From NCBI RefSeq assembly GCF_000482465.1, contig NZ_KI519425.1:158609-222608 (forward strand): 64,000 nucleotides of DNA, read 5' to 3'. A program made the translations under genes and the position numbers. Origin of the DNA: Runella limosa DSM 17973. GTDB lineage: Bacteria; Bacteroidota; Bacteroidia; Cytophagales; Spirosomataceae. This document shows positions 41,840 through 52,079 of this stretch, piece by piece. The stretch's first letter is position 1; each line of letters starts with the position of its first letter. The notes beneath the pieces are model-generated. The model was given only the letters and a program-made list of their open reading frames with translations, did not search any database and was not told the DNA's origin.

Positions 41840-42385
41840 ATGAAAGATGAACGTACGCTAGTTGAGGGGTGTCGAAATAAAGACCGCATTGCCCAACGAA
41901 CGCTCTATGAGCGCTTCGCTGGACGGATGTTTGCGGTCTGTCAGCGCTATACCCGTAGCCGTTTCGAGGCCGAAGACGTACTTCAAGAAGCATTTGTGAA
42001 AGTTTTTACGCAAATACACACCTTTCGTTACGATTGTCCGTTGGAGGCATGGATAAAGCGAATCATGATAAATACGTCGATTTCGTATTTACGGAAAGAA
42101 AAAGCCTATTTAGACCAAGCCGATGTGGACGACTATGCCGATGCGGTTTCGGAGGGCGAAACGACCGTTTCGGGCATGGAATACCAGCAACTCCTGGGCA
42201 TGGTGCGTGAGCTGCCTGCGGGATGTCAGTCAGTCTTTAATCTGTATGCCATTGAAGGTTACCAACACAACGAAATTGCTCAGATGTTGGGAATTTCGGA
42301 AGGTACCTCCAAATCGCAATACGCTCGGGCAAAGCAGCTTTTACAAGCCAAGATTTTAGAAACAAACAATACGAACTCTTCGTAG
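41840..42385 (+). CDS. ECF-type RNA polymerase sigma factor
   Basis: 181 residues. Sigma region 2 (RFEAEDVLQEAFVKVFTQIHTFRYDCPLEAW) and region 4 helix-turn-helix (LPAGCQSVFNLYAIEGYQHNEIAQMLGISEGTSKSQYARAKQLL) are clear; regions 1.1 and 3 are absent as in group 4 sigma factors. The GTSKSQ element is typical of Bacteroidota ECFs. The next gene, 63 bp downstream, encodes a membrane protein likely to act as its anti-sigma or sensor partner. Confidence 0.95.
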   Translation: MKDERTLVEGCRNKDRIAQRTLYERFAGRMFAVCQRYTRSRFEAEDVLQEAFVKVFTQIHTFRYDCPLEAWIKRIMINTSISYLRKEKAYLDQADVDDYADAVSEGETTVSGMEYQQLLGMVRELPAGCQSVFNLYAIEGYQHNEIAQMLGISEGTSKSQYARAKQLLQAKILETNNTNSS

Positions 42386-42448
42386 AGCGAAAAAGAAGTG
42401 TGGGAAAAAAACAAAGAGTTTGTACATCAATTGAATACTACAACCAAC

Positions 42449-44074
42449 ATGGCTTCTTCGGAAGAACATACATTTGAAAACGAATGGCGGCGACGTTTCG
42501 ACGACGCTTCTGAGACGCCCCCTCCCGCTTTGTGGGAGCGCATAGAGGCGCGCTTAGATGAGGAGGAAGAAGAGCGCGTCATGGTGATTCCTTTCTGGCA
42601 ACGGACACAGCAGCTCCGCTGGGTGGCCGCGGCGAGTGTTACCGCATTGCTTTTGGCCGTGGGTGGATGGTGGCTAAAAAACAACCTTCCCGAAAAATCA
42701 GTGGCTGCTTCGACGGAATTGGCTCAACAACCACGTGCTGTAGAGGCCACTAAATCAGAACGCCTAAGTGTGCCGCCAGCCAACGAAAATGAGCCAAAAA
42801 CAAGTTTGGCTACCAAGAGCGAATCTACTGGGCCTGAGGTCGCGGCAGAGACGTCAACGAAAGTGACACGGGAAAAAGAACAAGTCGCTGCTGCACCTTT
42901 GTTGGGAGAAGCCTCTCGGCTTGTGGCTACTTCATCTAAAAGAAATGGAAGCCAAAAAGTAAGAGCTGCGAGACAAGAATCGAAGCGGCCTGCTACACCA
43001 GCTTTGATTCCGCCTTTTTCTGAACAAACAATAGCTTCGGCAACGACCCAAACCGCAACGCCTAGCAGCGGAGAAAAAATGGGTGCGAAAGGAGGAACTT
43101 CACCCGAAATACCAGTGGCAGCTTTGTCAGAAGGAGGGCAGATTGCTGCTCCATCAGCAACAAAAGTAAGTCCAGAAATGACATTGGCGTTTTTAGAAAA
43201 TAAACAAATGCGGCAGTTATTAGGGCATCCAAAGCGTCAACCTTGGGTGGCTGTCCCTTCTGTCCCTATTGATTTTGTAAAGCCCAAACAGTTGCCTAAA
43301 GAATACTGGGCGTCGGTGGGGGTGATGCCAGCAAGCTACAATGCAGGCGTTGAAATAGGAGGACGAGGACTACTGGCGGCGAGCAATACGCCCCTGTATA
43401 ACAATACATCGGCGTCTTTCAACAACTCCGCACGAGCTTCTTCAGGTACTAACCGCTCGGCCCTTTCTTACGCGTTCCAGTGGCAAGGGGGAGTGCAGTT
43501 ATCCTCACGTTGGTCGTTGGAGAGTGGCATCAATTACCTTCAAGGTAACTCTGTTTATCAGGGGATAAATGCCTTCAGTACATTGAGCAATAGCTATATT
43601 AATAGCCTTGAAAGTGCCGTTAATGTGAGTGATAATAATATCCCTCGCTATGATTTTGCGACCATTGGTTCGGATAAATCACTGGTACAAACCTTAACCA
43701 CAACCCAAGATATTAGCAACTCGTATCAGTTTTTACAAGTGCCAGTTCAAACGGGATTTGCACTTATCAAACCCAAACGTAAGTTTTCCTTGTGGCTTTT
43801 GGGCGGATTTATCAATAATATTTTCTTGAAAAACTCTTTCCAAACGGGGCAGGATAACACCGTGACGGTCAGTGGCAACGACAGCCCTTACCGCCGCTTA
43901 TCGTTTGCGGCTACTACAGGTATGCGCCTTCAATATAAAGTCAATAAGCGCTGGACGACTTTGCTTTCAGGGAATTATCAGCGGTCGGTGGGTTCAGCAA
44001 CCCGAGCCAATGCCGCTTTCCAAGCTCGTCCTCAGCTCATGGGTGTAGGCGCGGGAGTTCGTTATGGATTTTAG
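42449..44074 (+). CDS. membrane-anchored protein with beta-barrel-like C-terminus, sigma-factor partner
   Basis: 541 residues from ATG 42449 (a GTG at 42398 would add 17 polar residues). Residues about 1-55 are acidic and cytoplasmic (EWRRRFDDASETPPPALWERIEARL), followed by one transmembrane helix (VAAASVTALLLAVGGWWL), a 150-residue Ala/Ser/Thr/Lys linker without fixed structure, and about 280 residues of alternating aromatic strands (WASVGVMPASYNAGVEIGG, RLQYKVNKRWTTLLSGNYQRSVG) ending GVGAGVRYGF, as in outer-membrane beta-barrels. Such a chain could span both membranes. It lacks a zinc anti-sigma motif, so anti-sigma activity is inferred from position and the short N-terminal domain. Confidence 0.75.
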   Translation: MASSEEHTFENEWRRRFDDASETPPPALWERIEARLDEEEEERVMVIPFWQRTQQLRWVAAASVTALLLAVGGWWLKNNLPEKSVAASTELAQQPRAVEATKSERLSVPPANENEPKTSLATKSESTGPEVAAETSTKVTREKEQVAAAPLLGEASRLVATSSKRNGSQKVRAARQESKRPATPALIPPFSEQTIASATTQTATPSSGEKMGAKGGTSPEIPVAALSEGGQIAAPSATKVSPEMTLAFLENKQMRQLLGHPKRQPWVAVPSVPIDFVKPKQLPKEYWASVGVMPASYNAGVEIGGRGLLAASNTPLYNNTSASFNNSARASSGTNRSALSYAFQWQGGVQLSSRWSLESGINYLQGNSVYQGINAFSTLSNSYINSLESAVNVSDNNIPRYDFATIGSDKSLVQTLTTTQDISNSYQFLQVPVQTGFALIKPKRKFSLWLLGGFINNIFLKNSFQTGQDNTVTVSGNDSPYRRLSFAATTGMRLQYKVNKRWTTLLSGNYQRSVGSATRANAAFQARPQLMGVGAGVRYGF

Positions 44075-44140
44075 TGGACATTTTTGGCAAACTGAGCCAT
44101 AGTTGTGGTCGGTTTGCCAAGTTCTTCCCATGTACTTTTA

Positions 44141-45679
44141 CTACTTATTGCCAAGTAAAACCTCAGGAGCGACCATAACCCGAGAGTTTTCAGAAGCATT
44201 TTCTAGGTTGAGAACACCACGCGGGCAAACGGCTGAACAAATGCCACATCCTACACACGACGAACGCACGATGTCTTGACCGCGTTGGGCGTAAGCGCGC
44301 ACGTCGATACCCATTTCGCAGTAGGTCGAACAATTGCCACAAGAGATACACTGACCGCCATTGGTAGTAATGCGAAAACGCGATTTCTTTCGCTGCCACA
44401 TGCCAAGGTACGCCGCCAACGGACACCCAAAACGGCACCAAACGCGGTTGCCCATCATTGGGTATAAACCCGTTCCGACAACACCCGCAAAAATCCCCCC
44501 TATCCAAAAACCATACAATGAACGTACGCTGTAGCTATCAATAAAAAGTACGGAGGAAGAACCGCTAAAGTAGGTGTATAAAACCATGACCGTCATCACA
44601 ACGGCCGCACCCAAGACTGCATGAACCAGGTAACGCTCGATTTTCCAGGCCGCCAAAGATTTATCCGAAAGTTGTCGATAAGGATCACCGAGGGTTTCGG
44701 CCAAGCCACCACAGCCACATACCCATGAACAATACCAGCGTTTCCCAAAAAAGTAAGTCAAAATAGGCACCCCTACAACGAACAACGCAATGCCCCAAAC
44801 CAACATAAAAATGCCTAAATTCCCGCTTTGGAGAAGGCTATTGAGGTTATAATCGAAAAAAAAGTCGTAATCAAGCGGCCAAATATTTTTGAAATCGAAG
44901 TAAGGTTTGTTGAGACTCACCAAGATTTCGGGTAGGAGAAAGGCAACGGCTGTTTGAAAAAATACTACCGATGCCGTCCGCACTTGCTGGTAGCGATTGT
45001 GGCGGTATTTGATGGCCATTCTTACCCCCATGACCAAGACACAAACCGTATAAATAAACCCATACAAAAACCACCGACTCGCTTCTGCTCCGTTGAGTGC
45101 CTTGCTGATGGGGTCAACGAGCATTGTCCAGTTGGCTAAGTATTGAGGATAATAATACAGCGTAATGTAAAAAAGAATAAGAAAGGCGCCGATAATTTTG
45201 GCAATCCACCCACGGTTGGTTGAAGCATCATGAAAAATACCGTTGTTTTTATTGCCTGCCAATTGGGTAAGCGCGGGAAGAATAAACAAGAGAGCGCCAA
45301 CGACAATCAGCCCAAACGTGAGCCCAAACCATAACCAAGGCTGCTGTTTGAGCGAACCTGAGGCGGCGGCTTTGGTTATGGCGAAGCTGTACTCATCGTA
45401 GATGACTTTGTCCCATTGTTGGGCAGTGCGGTATTCGTTGTTAAGGTTATTGAGAATGGTATCAAAGGCATACGTAAACTCCCAACCCGATTGGAAGGTT
45501 TTTTGAACCAAAGGCTGCAAACGTACCCCCAGTGTAGCTTGGTGTTCGGGTTTGAGTTGGGAAGAAATCAGGGTAGGAGTGAGGGTAAATTCATTGAGGG
45601 TAAGGGTGTATAGCCACAGCCCAAAACCTGCTAAAAGTAGATATAAACCCAACCGAGATAGAAATGCCATGTTCTTCAA
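44141..45679 (-). CDS. polytopic membrane protein with 4Fe-4S ferredoxin clusters (NapH/CcoG-like)
   Basis: 512 residues, about nine membrane helices, then two bacterial ferredoxin motifs: CISCGNCSTYCEMG and CVGCGICSAVCPRGV. Upstream, WYCSWVCGCGGLAE and WCRFGCPLAAYLG are the Cys-rich turns typical of the NapH/MauN/CcoG electron-transfer group. The ~110-residue periplasmic loop near the N-terminus is not typical of NapH. It likely passes electrons from quinol across the inner membrane to an unknown acceptor. Monocistronic; no nap or cco genes adjoin. Confidence 0.87.
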   Translation of the reverse strand: MKNMAFLSRLGLYLLLAGFGLWLYTLTLNEFTLTPTLISSQLKPEHQATLGVRLQPLVQKTFQSGWEFTYAFDTILNNLNNEYRTAQQWDKVIYDEYSFAITKAAASGSLKQQPWLWFGLTFGLIVVGALLFILPALTQLAGNKNNGIFHDASTNRGWIAKIIGAFLILFYITLYYYPQYLANWTMLVDPISKALNGAEASRWFLYGFIYTVCVLVMGVRMAIKYRHNRYQQVRTASVVFFQTAVAFLLPEILVSLNKPYFDFKNIWPLDYDFFFDYNLNSLLQSGNLGIFMLVWGIALFVVGVPILTYFFGKRWYCSWVCGCGGLAETLGDPYRQLSDKSLAAWKIERYLVHAVLGAAVVMTVMVLYTYFSGSSSVLFIDSYSVRSLYGFWIGGIFAGVVGTGLYPMMGNRVWCRFGCPLAAYLGMWQRKKSRFRITTNGGQCISCGNCSTYCEMGIDVRAYAQRGQDIVRSSCVGCGICSAVCPRGVLNLENASENSRVMVAPEVLLGNK

Positions 45680-45712
45680 GTATTTATGGCGAAGATACGG
45701 GAAAACCTCTTC

Positions 45713-45746
45713 ACCTTCCCGAAAGTTTTAGAACTTTCGGGAAGGT
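45713..45746. repeat. 15-bp hairpin with TTAG loop upstream of the 4Fe-4S gene
   Basis: ACCTTCCCGAAAGTT (45713-45727) pairs perfectly with AACTTTCGGGAAGGT (45732-45746), loop TTAG. A second right arm (AACTTTCGGGAAGGT) follows at 45751-45765. Related but shorter CGAAAGTT-TTAA-AACTTTTGG lies near 33730. Confidence 0.75.
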
Positions 45747-45776
45747 AACCAAACTTTCGGGAAGGTGGAAAAACAA

Positions 45777-45805
45777 AAAGCGCGAGACAGGTTGCCTCGC
45801 GCTTT
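45777..45805 (-). terminator. terminator of the atpDC operon
   Basis: 10-bp stem AAAGCGCGAG (45777-45786) with CTCGCGCTTT (45796-45805). On the minus strand it is followed by a T-rich tract (complement of AAAAACAAAA). It lies 22 bp beyond the atpC stop. Confidence 0.8.
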
Positions 45806-45827
45806 AGCGTATGTTACAAAGTGATGT

Positions 45828-46067
45828 TTACAAAATTGCTTCCGCCAACACCAATACTTTATTATTTAATACTTCTACCACACCACCATCTACGGTAAAG
45901 GTTTCTTTGCCGTTACCTTCAATGATGATACTGCCTTTTCCAAGTGTACTTACAAGCGCGGCGTGGTTGTTCAAAATTTGAAACTGACCTTCCGTACCAG
46001 GAAATGTTACCGCAGTAGCCTCACCTGAAAAGACTTTTTTGTCGGGAGTGATGATTTCTAGTGTCAT
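45828..46067 (-). CDS. atpC: F-type ATP synthase epsilon subunit
   Basis: 79 residues: only the N-terminal beta-sandwich of epsilon (LEIITPDKKVFSGEATAVTFPGTEGQFQILNNHAALVSTLGKG), without the two C-terminal helices, as is usual in Bacteroidota. The helices carry out ATPase inhibition in other bacteria, so that mode is missing. It is encoded after atpD with a 78-bp gap of AT-rich inverted repeats; the other atp genes are not in the window. Confidence 0.95.
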   Translation of the reverse strand: MTLEIITPDKKVFSGEATAVTFPGTEGQFQILNNHAALVSTLGKGSIIIEGNGKETFTVDGGVVEVLNNKVLVLAEAIL

Positions 46068-46076
46068 AGTGTATCA

Positions 46077-46130
46077 ATTTGAAAATTTGAAAATTTGAAA
46101 GATAAACGCTCTATTTCCAAATTTTCAAAT
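46077..46130 (-). repeat. AT-rich inverted repeat between atpD and atpC
   Basis: ATTTGAAAATTT occurs twice in tandem with an 8-bp shift (46077-46088 and 46085-46096) and once inverted at 46119-46130. The RNA can form a 12-bp hairpin between the two cistrons, which may adjust the atpD:atpC ratio; replication slippage is an equal explanation. Confidence 0.6.
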
Positions 46131-46145
46131 CAACTCATTTTCAAA

Positions 46146-47672
<1,527 letters not shown>

Positions 47673-47803
47673 TTAAATAAGCGTTATTAGTTGTTTGCGT
47701 TCCGCCGCTGCGGTTGTCCGTTAATGTTATCGTTACCCGCTAATTTTGAAGGAATTCCACTCAACGGATACGCGGATAACTATTAACTCATCCTTTCAGG
47801 CCG

Positions 47804-47836
47804 CAAAATTAGGCGTTTGTTTTCTGAAAGCCAAAA
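47804..47836 (-). promoter_or_regulatory. promoter of the atpDC operon
   Basis: On the minus strand, -33 TTTTG (47832-47836) and -7 TAATTTTG (47804-47811) are separated by 20 nt, matching the Bacteroidota consensus closely. The predicted leader is about 130 nt. The rest of this 360-bp gap shows no gene. Confidence 0.7.
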
Positions 47837-47973
47837 TTCAGTTATCTCTATTTTGGATATTTTTTATAGAAATGCGCTATTTTATTCAAAATTGTTGTGC
47901 GAAAACGAGTTTGCCCTATAAATCGGAGTATTATAAATCCAAATCATAACAAACAAATTAAAGAGGGCGACTG

Positions 47974-48004
47974 TTGACTTAACTGTAATTTGTTAGTAAC
48001 CTTG
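47974..48004 (+). promoter_or_regulatory. promoter of the endonuclease/phosphatase-family gene
   Basis: TTG (47974-47976), 20 nt, then TAACCTTG (47997-48004), one mismatch from TAnnTTTG. It places transcription start about 15 nt before the TTG start codon at 48027 and thereby supports that start. Confidence 0.5.
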
Positions 48005-48026
48005 TAAAAGTTACCACTCCTACCGC

Positions 48027-49100
48027 TTGAAACTCTATTTGCAACTATCGGCGAGCCTTCTGCTCTTGGCAACCTTACTTCCGTTTGTCCGAAGTGATTA
48101 TTGGACTTTTCGGGTAGCTGAATTTCCGCGTTTACAGAAATTTTTCCTTGGGCTGGTGGTACTTGTATGGTACGTGGCCGTTATGTCGGTGGCGTCGTGG
48201 TTGGATTGGGGAGTGGTTGTGTCACTCGTCGCAATGCTGGGGTATTTGGTTTGGCAAGTGTATCCTTTTACTCCGTTTGCTCCAAAACAATTGATAAAAA
48301 CGCGCATCATCAATGCCGACCGTACCCTGAGCATGATGATGTGGAATGTGTATCAGTATAACCGCAATGCCAGTCGTTTTCTTAAACTTGCCCAAAAAGT
48401 AGATTCCGACATTATTTTATTGGCGGAGACAGACTTGTGGTGGCAAGAAAATGTGCGCTCGTTGGAAGAAAAATACCCGCATCTAGTACATGTTCCGTTG
48501 GAAAATACCTACGGAATGCTTCTTTACTCCAAACTGCCGCTGCTTAACGCAAAGGTGCATTATTTGGTCGAAGAAGGTATTCCTTCAATTCATGCCAACA
48601 TACAACTTCGGTCGGGAGAACAAATACAGTTGTTTTGTATTCACCCTACCCCGCCCGTTCCGCAAGAGAACCCCCGCTCGACGGAGCGAGACAAGGAGTT
48701 GTTGCTCATCGCCGAACTTGCGAAAACAAGCAAAAAACCTGTTGTTGTTTGTGGGGATTTGAACGACGTAGCGTGGAGTTACACCACCGATTTGTTTCAG
48801 AAAATGAGCGGTTTACTCGACCCGCGCCGTGGCAGAGGTTTCTTCAATACCTTCCATGCCAAAATTCCCTTTTTGCGTTTTCCGCTCGACCATGTTTTTT
48901 GTTCTACCGATTTTACGCTTATCAAAGTAGCCCGCCTTCAGAACAGTGGTTCGGATCATTTTCCGATGTATATAAAATTACAGTATGAACCCAAGGCGGT
49001 GCTGGTACACGACGAGCCGCAACCGACAGCGGAAGAAGAGCAAATAGCCCAAGAAAAGATAGAGAAAGAAACGCGAGATGAAGGCCCAGCGACGGAATAA
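48027..49100 (+). CDS. endonuclease/exonuclease/phosphatase-family protein with N-terminal membrane helices
   Basis: 357 residues from a TTG start; the next ATG is 52 codons in and would remove the first membrane helices. Helices at about 5-22, 38-58 and 62-80 are followed by an EEP domain: SMMMWNVYQYN, IILLAETDLWWQEN (catalytic Glu), IHPTPP (His), VVCGDLNDVAW (Asp/Asn) and SGSDHFPMYIKL (terminal His). This membrane-tethered layout is common in Bacteroidota; substrate may be a phosphodiester or phospholipid. The C-terminal 40 residues are acidic. Convergent with the histidine kinase gene, 4 bp away. Confidence 0.87.
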   Translation: MKLYLQLSASLLLLATLLPFVRSDYWTFRVAEFPRLQKFFLGLVVLVWYVAVMSVASWLDWGVVVSLVAMLGYLVWQVYPFTPFAPKQLIKTRIINADRTLSMMMWNVYQYNRNASRFLKLAQKVDSDIILLAETDLWWQENVRSLEEKYPHLVHVPLENTYGMLLYSKLPLLNAKVHYLVEEGIPSIHANIQLRSGEQIQLFCIHPTPPVPQENPRSTERDKELLLIAELAKTSKKPVVVCGDLNDVAWSYTTDLFQKMSGLLDPRRGRGFFNTFHAKIPFLRFPLDHVFCSTDFTLIKVARLQNSGSDHFPMYIKLQYEPKAVLVHDEPQPTAEEEQIAQEKIEKETRDEGPATE

Positions 49101-49104
49101 GGCG

Positions 49105-50298
49105 TCACCTTCGTAATATGATTCGGAAGGTGGTGCCTTTACCTACTTCGGAAGATTTGACGTATAATTTCCCGCCATGATATTCCTCCACAATCCGTTT
49201 GGCCAGCGTCAAACCTAGCCCCCAGCCCCGTTTTTTGGTACTTACGCCAGGTTTAAAAACTTTTTGCCAACTGCCGCGCGGAATTCCTTTCCCTGTGTCG
49301 CTGATGTCGATAGCGACTTCCTGTTTATTGAGGGCAAACATTCGCACGTTGAGCTCGCCTGCGCCCGTCATGGCATCGACGGCGTTTTTACAAATATTTT
49401 CTACTACCCATTCAAACAAATTACGGTTGAGGTACATCGAGCGTTCGTTATCTAACTCGTTGATAAACTGTAGTTTGACTTTTGTGGAAATACGCCGCTT
49501 GAGGTAGTCTAAGAATGGGCCAACGACTTCTACCATCTTTTCGTACTTCATGGTAGGTGCCGAACCGATGCTGGAGAAACGGGCCGTAATCATTTCGAGT
49601 CGGTTGATGTCTTTCTCAATTTCGCGGGTGTATTCTTCTGGATAGCGGTCGGGGTCGGTTCGGAAAAATGATACCCAACCCATCAGCGACGCAATGGGCG
49701 TGCCTAGCTGGTGAGCAGTTTCCTTAGCGAGCCCTACCCATACGCGGTTTTGTTCGGCAGCCCTTGATGAACTGAAAATGAGGTATGCCAAAAATGCCAA
49801 CACGAGTAAGCTTAGAAGCTGGGCGTAGGGGTAATAGCGCATTTGTACCAACAAGGGGGAGTCGCTGTAATAGATGTATTGTTTTGTCCCCATGACATCA
49901 ACCACAATAGGAGGATTTTCCTCTTTCATTTCTTCAAAGGCTTCCTTCAAAAGTCGGGTGTGCTCGGCTTCCGAAGCGTTGCTGGGAATGTCGAGATTGA
50001 TGTCGCCTTGGGGTTGCATGTCTTCACTGACCAATACCGTCGGGATTCGGCTTTGTTTGATATTTTCCCTAACGATTTCGAAAAGTTTGGTATAATCTTC
50101 AGTTAAGTCGGGGTGATTGGCTTGGTATTCAATAAGTTGGGCAAAGATAGCGAGCTGTCGGTGTTCGCGGGTATCGAGGTTGTCAACGATGTTGTAGGTA
50201 TAAAAAATCGAAGCGATACCGATAAGCGCCAAGTTGACACCAATAAATAATTGGTACACGTTTTTTTGGCTGTAAATGTCTATCGTTGGAAATTTCAT
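49105..50298 (-). CDS. sensor histidine kinase, orphan
   Basis: 397 residues from ATG 50298 (a longer form from 50340 adds 14 residues). Two membrane helices (YQLFIGVNLALIGIASIFYTYN; LLSLLVLAFLAYLIF) flank a ~115-residue periplasmic sensor. H-box AKETAHQLGTPIASLMGW with His196, N-box WVVENICKNAVDAM, G1 DISDTGKGIPRG and G2 GWGLGLTLAKRIVEEY are all present. No response regulator gene is adjacent. The motif TAHQLGTPIASL is typical of Bacteroidota orphan kinases. Confidence 0.93.
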   Translation of the reverse strand: MKFPTIDIYSQKNVYQLFIGVNLALIGIASIFYTYNIVDNLDTREHRQLAIFAQLIEYQANHPDLTEDYTKLFEIVRENIKQSRIPTVLVSEDMQPQGDINLDIPSNASEAEHTRLLKEAFEEMKEENPPIVVDVMGTKQYIYYSDSPLLVQMRYYPYAQLLSLLVLAFLAYLIFSSSRAAEQNRVWVGLAKETAHQLGTPIASLMGWVSFFRTDPDRYPEEYTREIEKDINRLEMITARFSSIGSAPTMKYEKMVEVVGPFLDYLKRRISTKVKLQFINELDNERSMYLNRNLFEWVVENICKNAVDAMTGAGELNVRMFALNKQEVAIDISDTGKGIPRGSWQKVFKPGVSTKKRGWGLGLTLAKRIVEEYHGGKLYVKSSEVGKGTTFRIILRR

Positions 50299-50604
50299 GG
50301 AGGATACCGAAATTTTTTTTGTAAAATAAGTACAACACAAGCATCTAATTGCTTTTGTAAGTCGTATGTAATATTGAACGAAAAATCAAAAAGTAAACAT
50401 ATACCTTGTGAATTGGGCTGTCAAAGGAAAAAGTTTTTGATGACTATCCAAAATATGACAAAAATCAGTTTTACAACCCGTATAAAGTCATCTTTTGAAT
50501 TTTGAAAATGGTTCTAATTGCGGTGTAACTTCTTTTAGTAGTTTATACTCATTCTAAATTATTTTTTACTCGGATTTTAATTCTTCAAAACGCGTTGTTT
50601 GAGG
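50299..50604. other. intergenic region between divergent kinase and hemA genes
   Basis: About 300 bp of AT-rich sequence with no ORF. A weak inverted repeat (ACAAGCA and TGCTTTTGT, near 50336-50357) lies upstream of the kinase. Apart from the hemA -7 box immediately to the right, I see nothing assignable. Confidence 0.4.
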
Positions 50605-50612
50605 TAACTTTG
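50605..50612 (+). promoter_or_regulatory. -7 promoter box of hemA
   Basis: TAACTTTG fits TAnnTTTG exactly, 23 bp before ATG 50636. A start at 50612, possible by frame alone, would lie inside this box, which supports the downstream ATG. No convincing -33 element was found. Confidence 0.65.
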
Positions 50613-50635
50613 TGAACTTTTTTCTGGCAAGTGAC

Positions 50636-51907
50636 ATGGAATATTTACAGTTTAGAAGCGTTGGCATTTCGTATAAAACAGCCCCACTAGAGATTCGTGA
50701 GCAAATTGCATTAAATGAAGATGAAGCCAAAGGCTTGATGCTCAAAGTGCAAGAGTTCTTCGGTGGGACAGATATTTTGGTGGTTTCGACTTGTAACCGT
50801 ACCGAAATCTATTACAATGCGGCGGCCAACTGTAACGTTGATATTGCCAAATTACTGCTTATTCAAAAAGGGCTGACCAATACCGAAGCCTATCTTCCTT
50901 ATTTCATAGACTATACCGAGCAAAACCAAGCCGCTCGTCACTTGTTTGAAGTAGCCACGGGCCTGCACTCGCAAGTAGTAGGCGATATGCAAATTCCGAA
51001 CCAAGTAAAACACGCGTATCAGTGGTCGGTTGATTTGGGTATGGCAGGGCCGTTTTTACACCGTTTGCTTCACACTATTTTCTTTGCCAACAAGCGCGTT
51101 GCCCAAGAAACTTCTTTCCGCGATGGTGCCGCTTCTACGTCGTACGTGGCAGTAGAGCTAATCGAACACGCAACGGCGTTGAAAGCGAATCCGTCGATTT
51201 TGGTGTTGGGAGTTGGAGAAATTGGAACCGACGTTTGTCGCAATTTGAAAGAAAAAGAATACACAAATATCACCGTCATCAACCGTACTCGGGCTAAAGC
51301 GGAGCAGCTGGCCAACGAGTTGGGTTTTGGCGTGGCTGATTTTGAGAATGTGGAAGAGGAAATCCTCAAAGCAGACGTAGTGATTTCGTCGATTCTGCGT
51401 GATGAGCCTTTTATCAACAAAGCGCTTCTTCAAAAGAAACCACTTCACTCGTTCAAATACGTGGTTGATTTGTCGGTGCCTCGCAGCGTGTCTGCTGATG
51501 CCGAGCAAGTACCTGGGGTAATTGTTTATAACATCGACAATATTCAGGCCAAAGCCAACGAAGCGCTCGACCGCCGTTTGGCATCAGTGCCGCAAGTACA
51601 TACGATTATTGACCAAGCATTGGAAGAGTTTAGCGATTGGTCAAAAGAAATGGTGGTATCGCCAACGATTCAAAAGCTAAAAAATGCCCTTGAGCAGATT
51701 CGTCAAGAGGAAATGGCGCGCTTTATGAAAAACTTGAGCGAGGACGAAGCCACGAAAATTGACAAAATCACGTCGAGCATGATGCAAAAAATCATTAAGC
51801 TGCCCGTTCTTCAATTAAAAGCCGCTTGTAAACGCGGCGAAGCCGAGACGTTGATTGATGTGTTGAATGACTTATTTAACCTCGAACAACAACCTGAGCG
51901 CCGTTAG
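50636..51907 (+). CDS. hemA: glutamyl-tRNA reductase
   Basis: 423 residues. Catalytic Cys53 in STCNRTEIYY, substrate residues in GLHSQVVGDMQI, NADPH domain ILVLGVGEIGTDVCRNL, and a C-terminal helical dimerisation domain (KLKNALEQIRQEEMARF). It reduces glutamyl-tRNA to glutamate-1-semialdehyde, the first committed step of tetrapyrrole synthesis by the C5 route. Monocistronic, with TGAG-loop repeats after the stop. Confidence 0.97.
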   Translation: MEYLQFRSVGISYKTAPLEIREQIALNEDEAKGLMLKVQEFFGGTDILVVSTCNRTEIYYNAAANCNVDIAKLLLIQKGLTNTEAYLPYFIDYTEQNQAARHLFEVATGLHSQVVGDMQIPNQVKHAYQWSVDLGMAGPFLHRLLHTIFFANKRVAQETSFRDGAASTSYVAVELIEHATALKANPSILVLGVGEIGTDVCRNLKEKEYTNITVINRTRAKAEQLANELGFGVADFENVEEEILKADVVISSILRDEPFINKALLQKKPLHSFKYVVDLSVPRSVSADAEQVPGVIVYNIDNIQAKANEALDRRLASVPQVHTIIDQALEEFSDWSKEMVVSPTIQKLKNALEQIRQEEMARFMKNLSEDEATKIDKITSSMMQKIIKLPVLQLKAACKRGEAETLIDVLNDLFNLEQQPERR

Positions 51908-51959
51908 TGGGTGTTTGTTTCGGGTTGGCAGTTTCGGGTTTCCAGTTTTGCTATCAGTC

Positions 51960-52066
51960 GGGTTGTGAGCAACCCTCAGCACATGTGAGCAACCCTCAGC
52001 ACGGCTAAAAATTCGACATTCTGCCCTCTGCACTCGACATTCTATCAGTCGGGTTGTGAGCAACCC
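51960..52066. repeat. TGAG-loop hairpins, GGGTTG type, with a half copy
   Basis: GGGTTG-TGAG-CAACCC at 51960-51975 and 52051-52066, each inside the longer match ATCAGTC...CTCAGCAC. Between them, near 51984, a copy keeps TGAG and CAACCC but has lost the left arm. Here the pair next to the loop is G-C, in contrast to T-A in the GGTTT copies. Confidence 0.85.
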
Positions 52067-52079
52067 TCAGCACTCGACA

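Noticed and set aside
45828-46067. truncated atpC pseudogene
   Set aside because: The 79-residue length is usual for Bacteroidota epsilon subunits, which lack the C-terminal helices.
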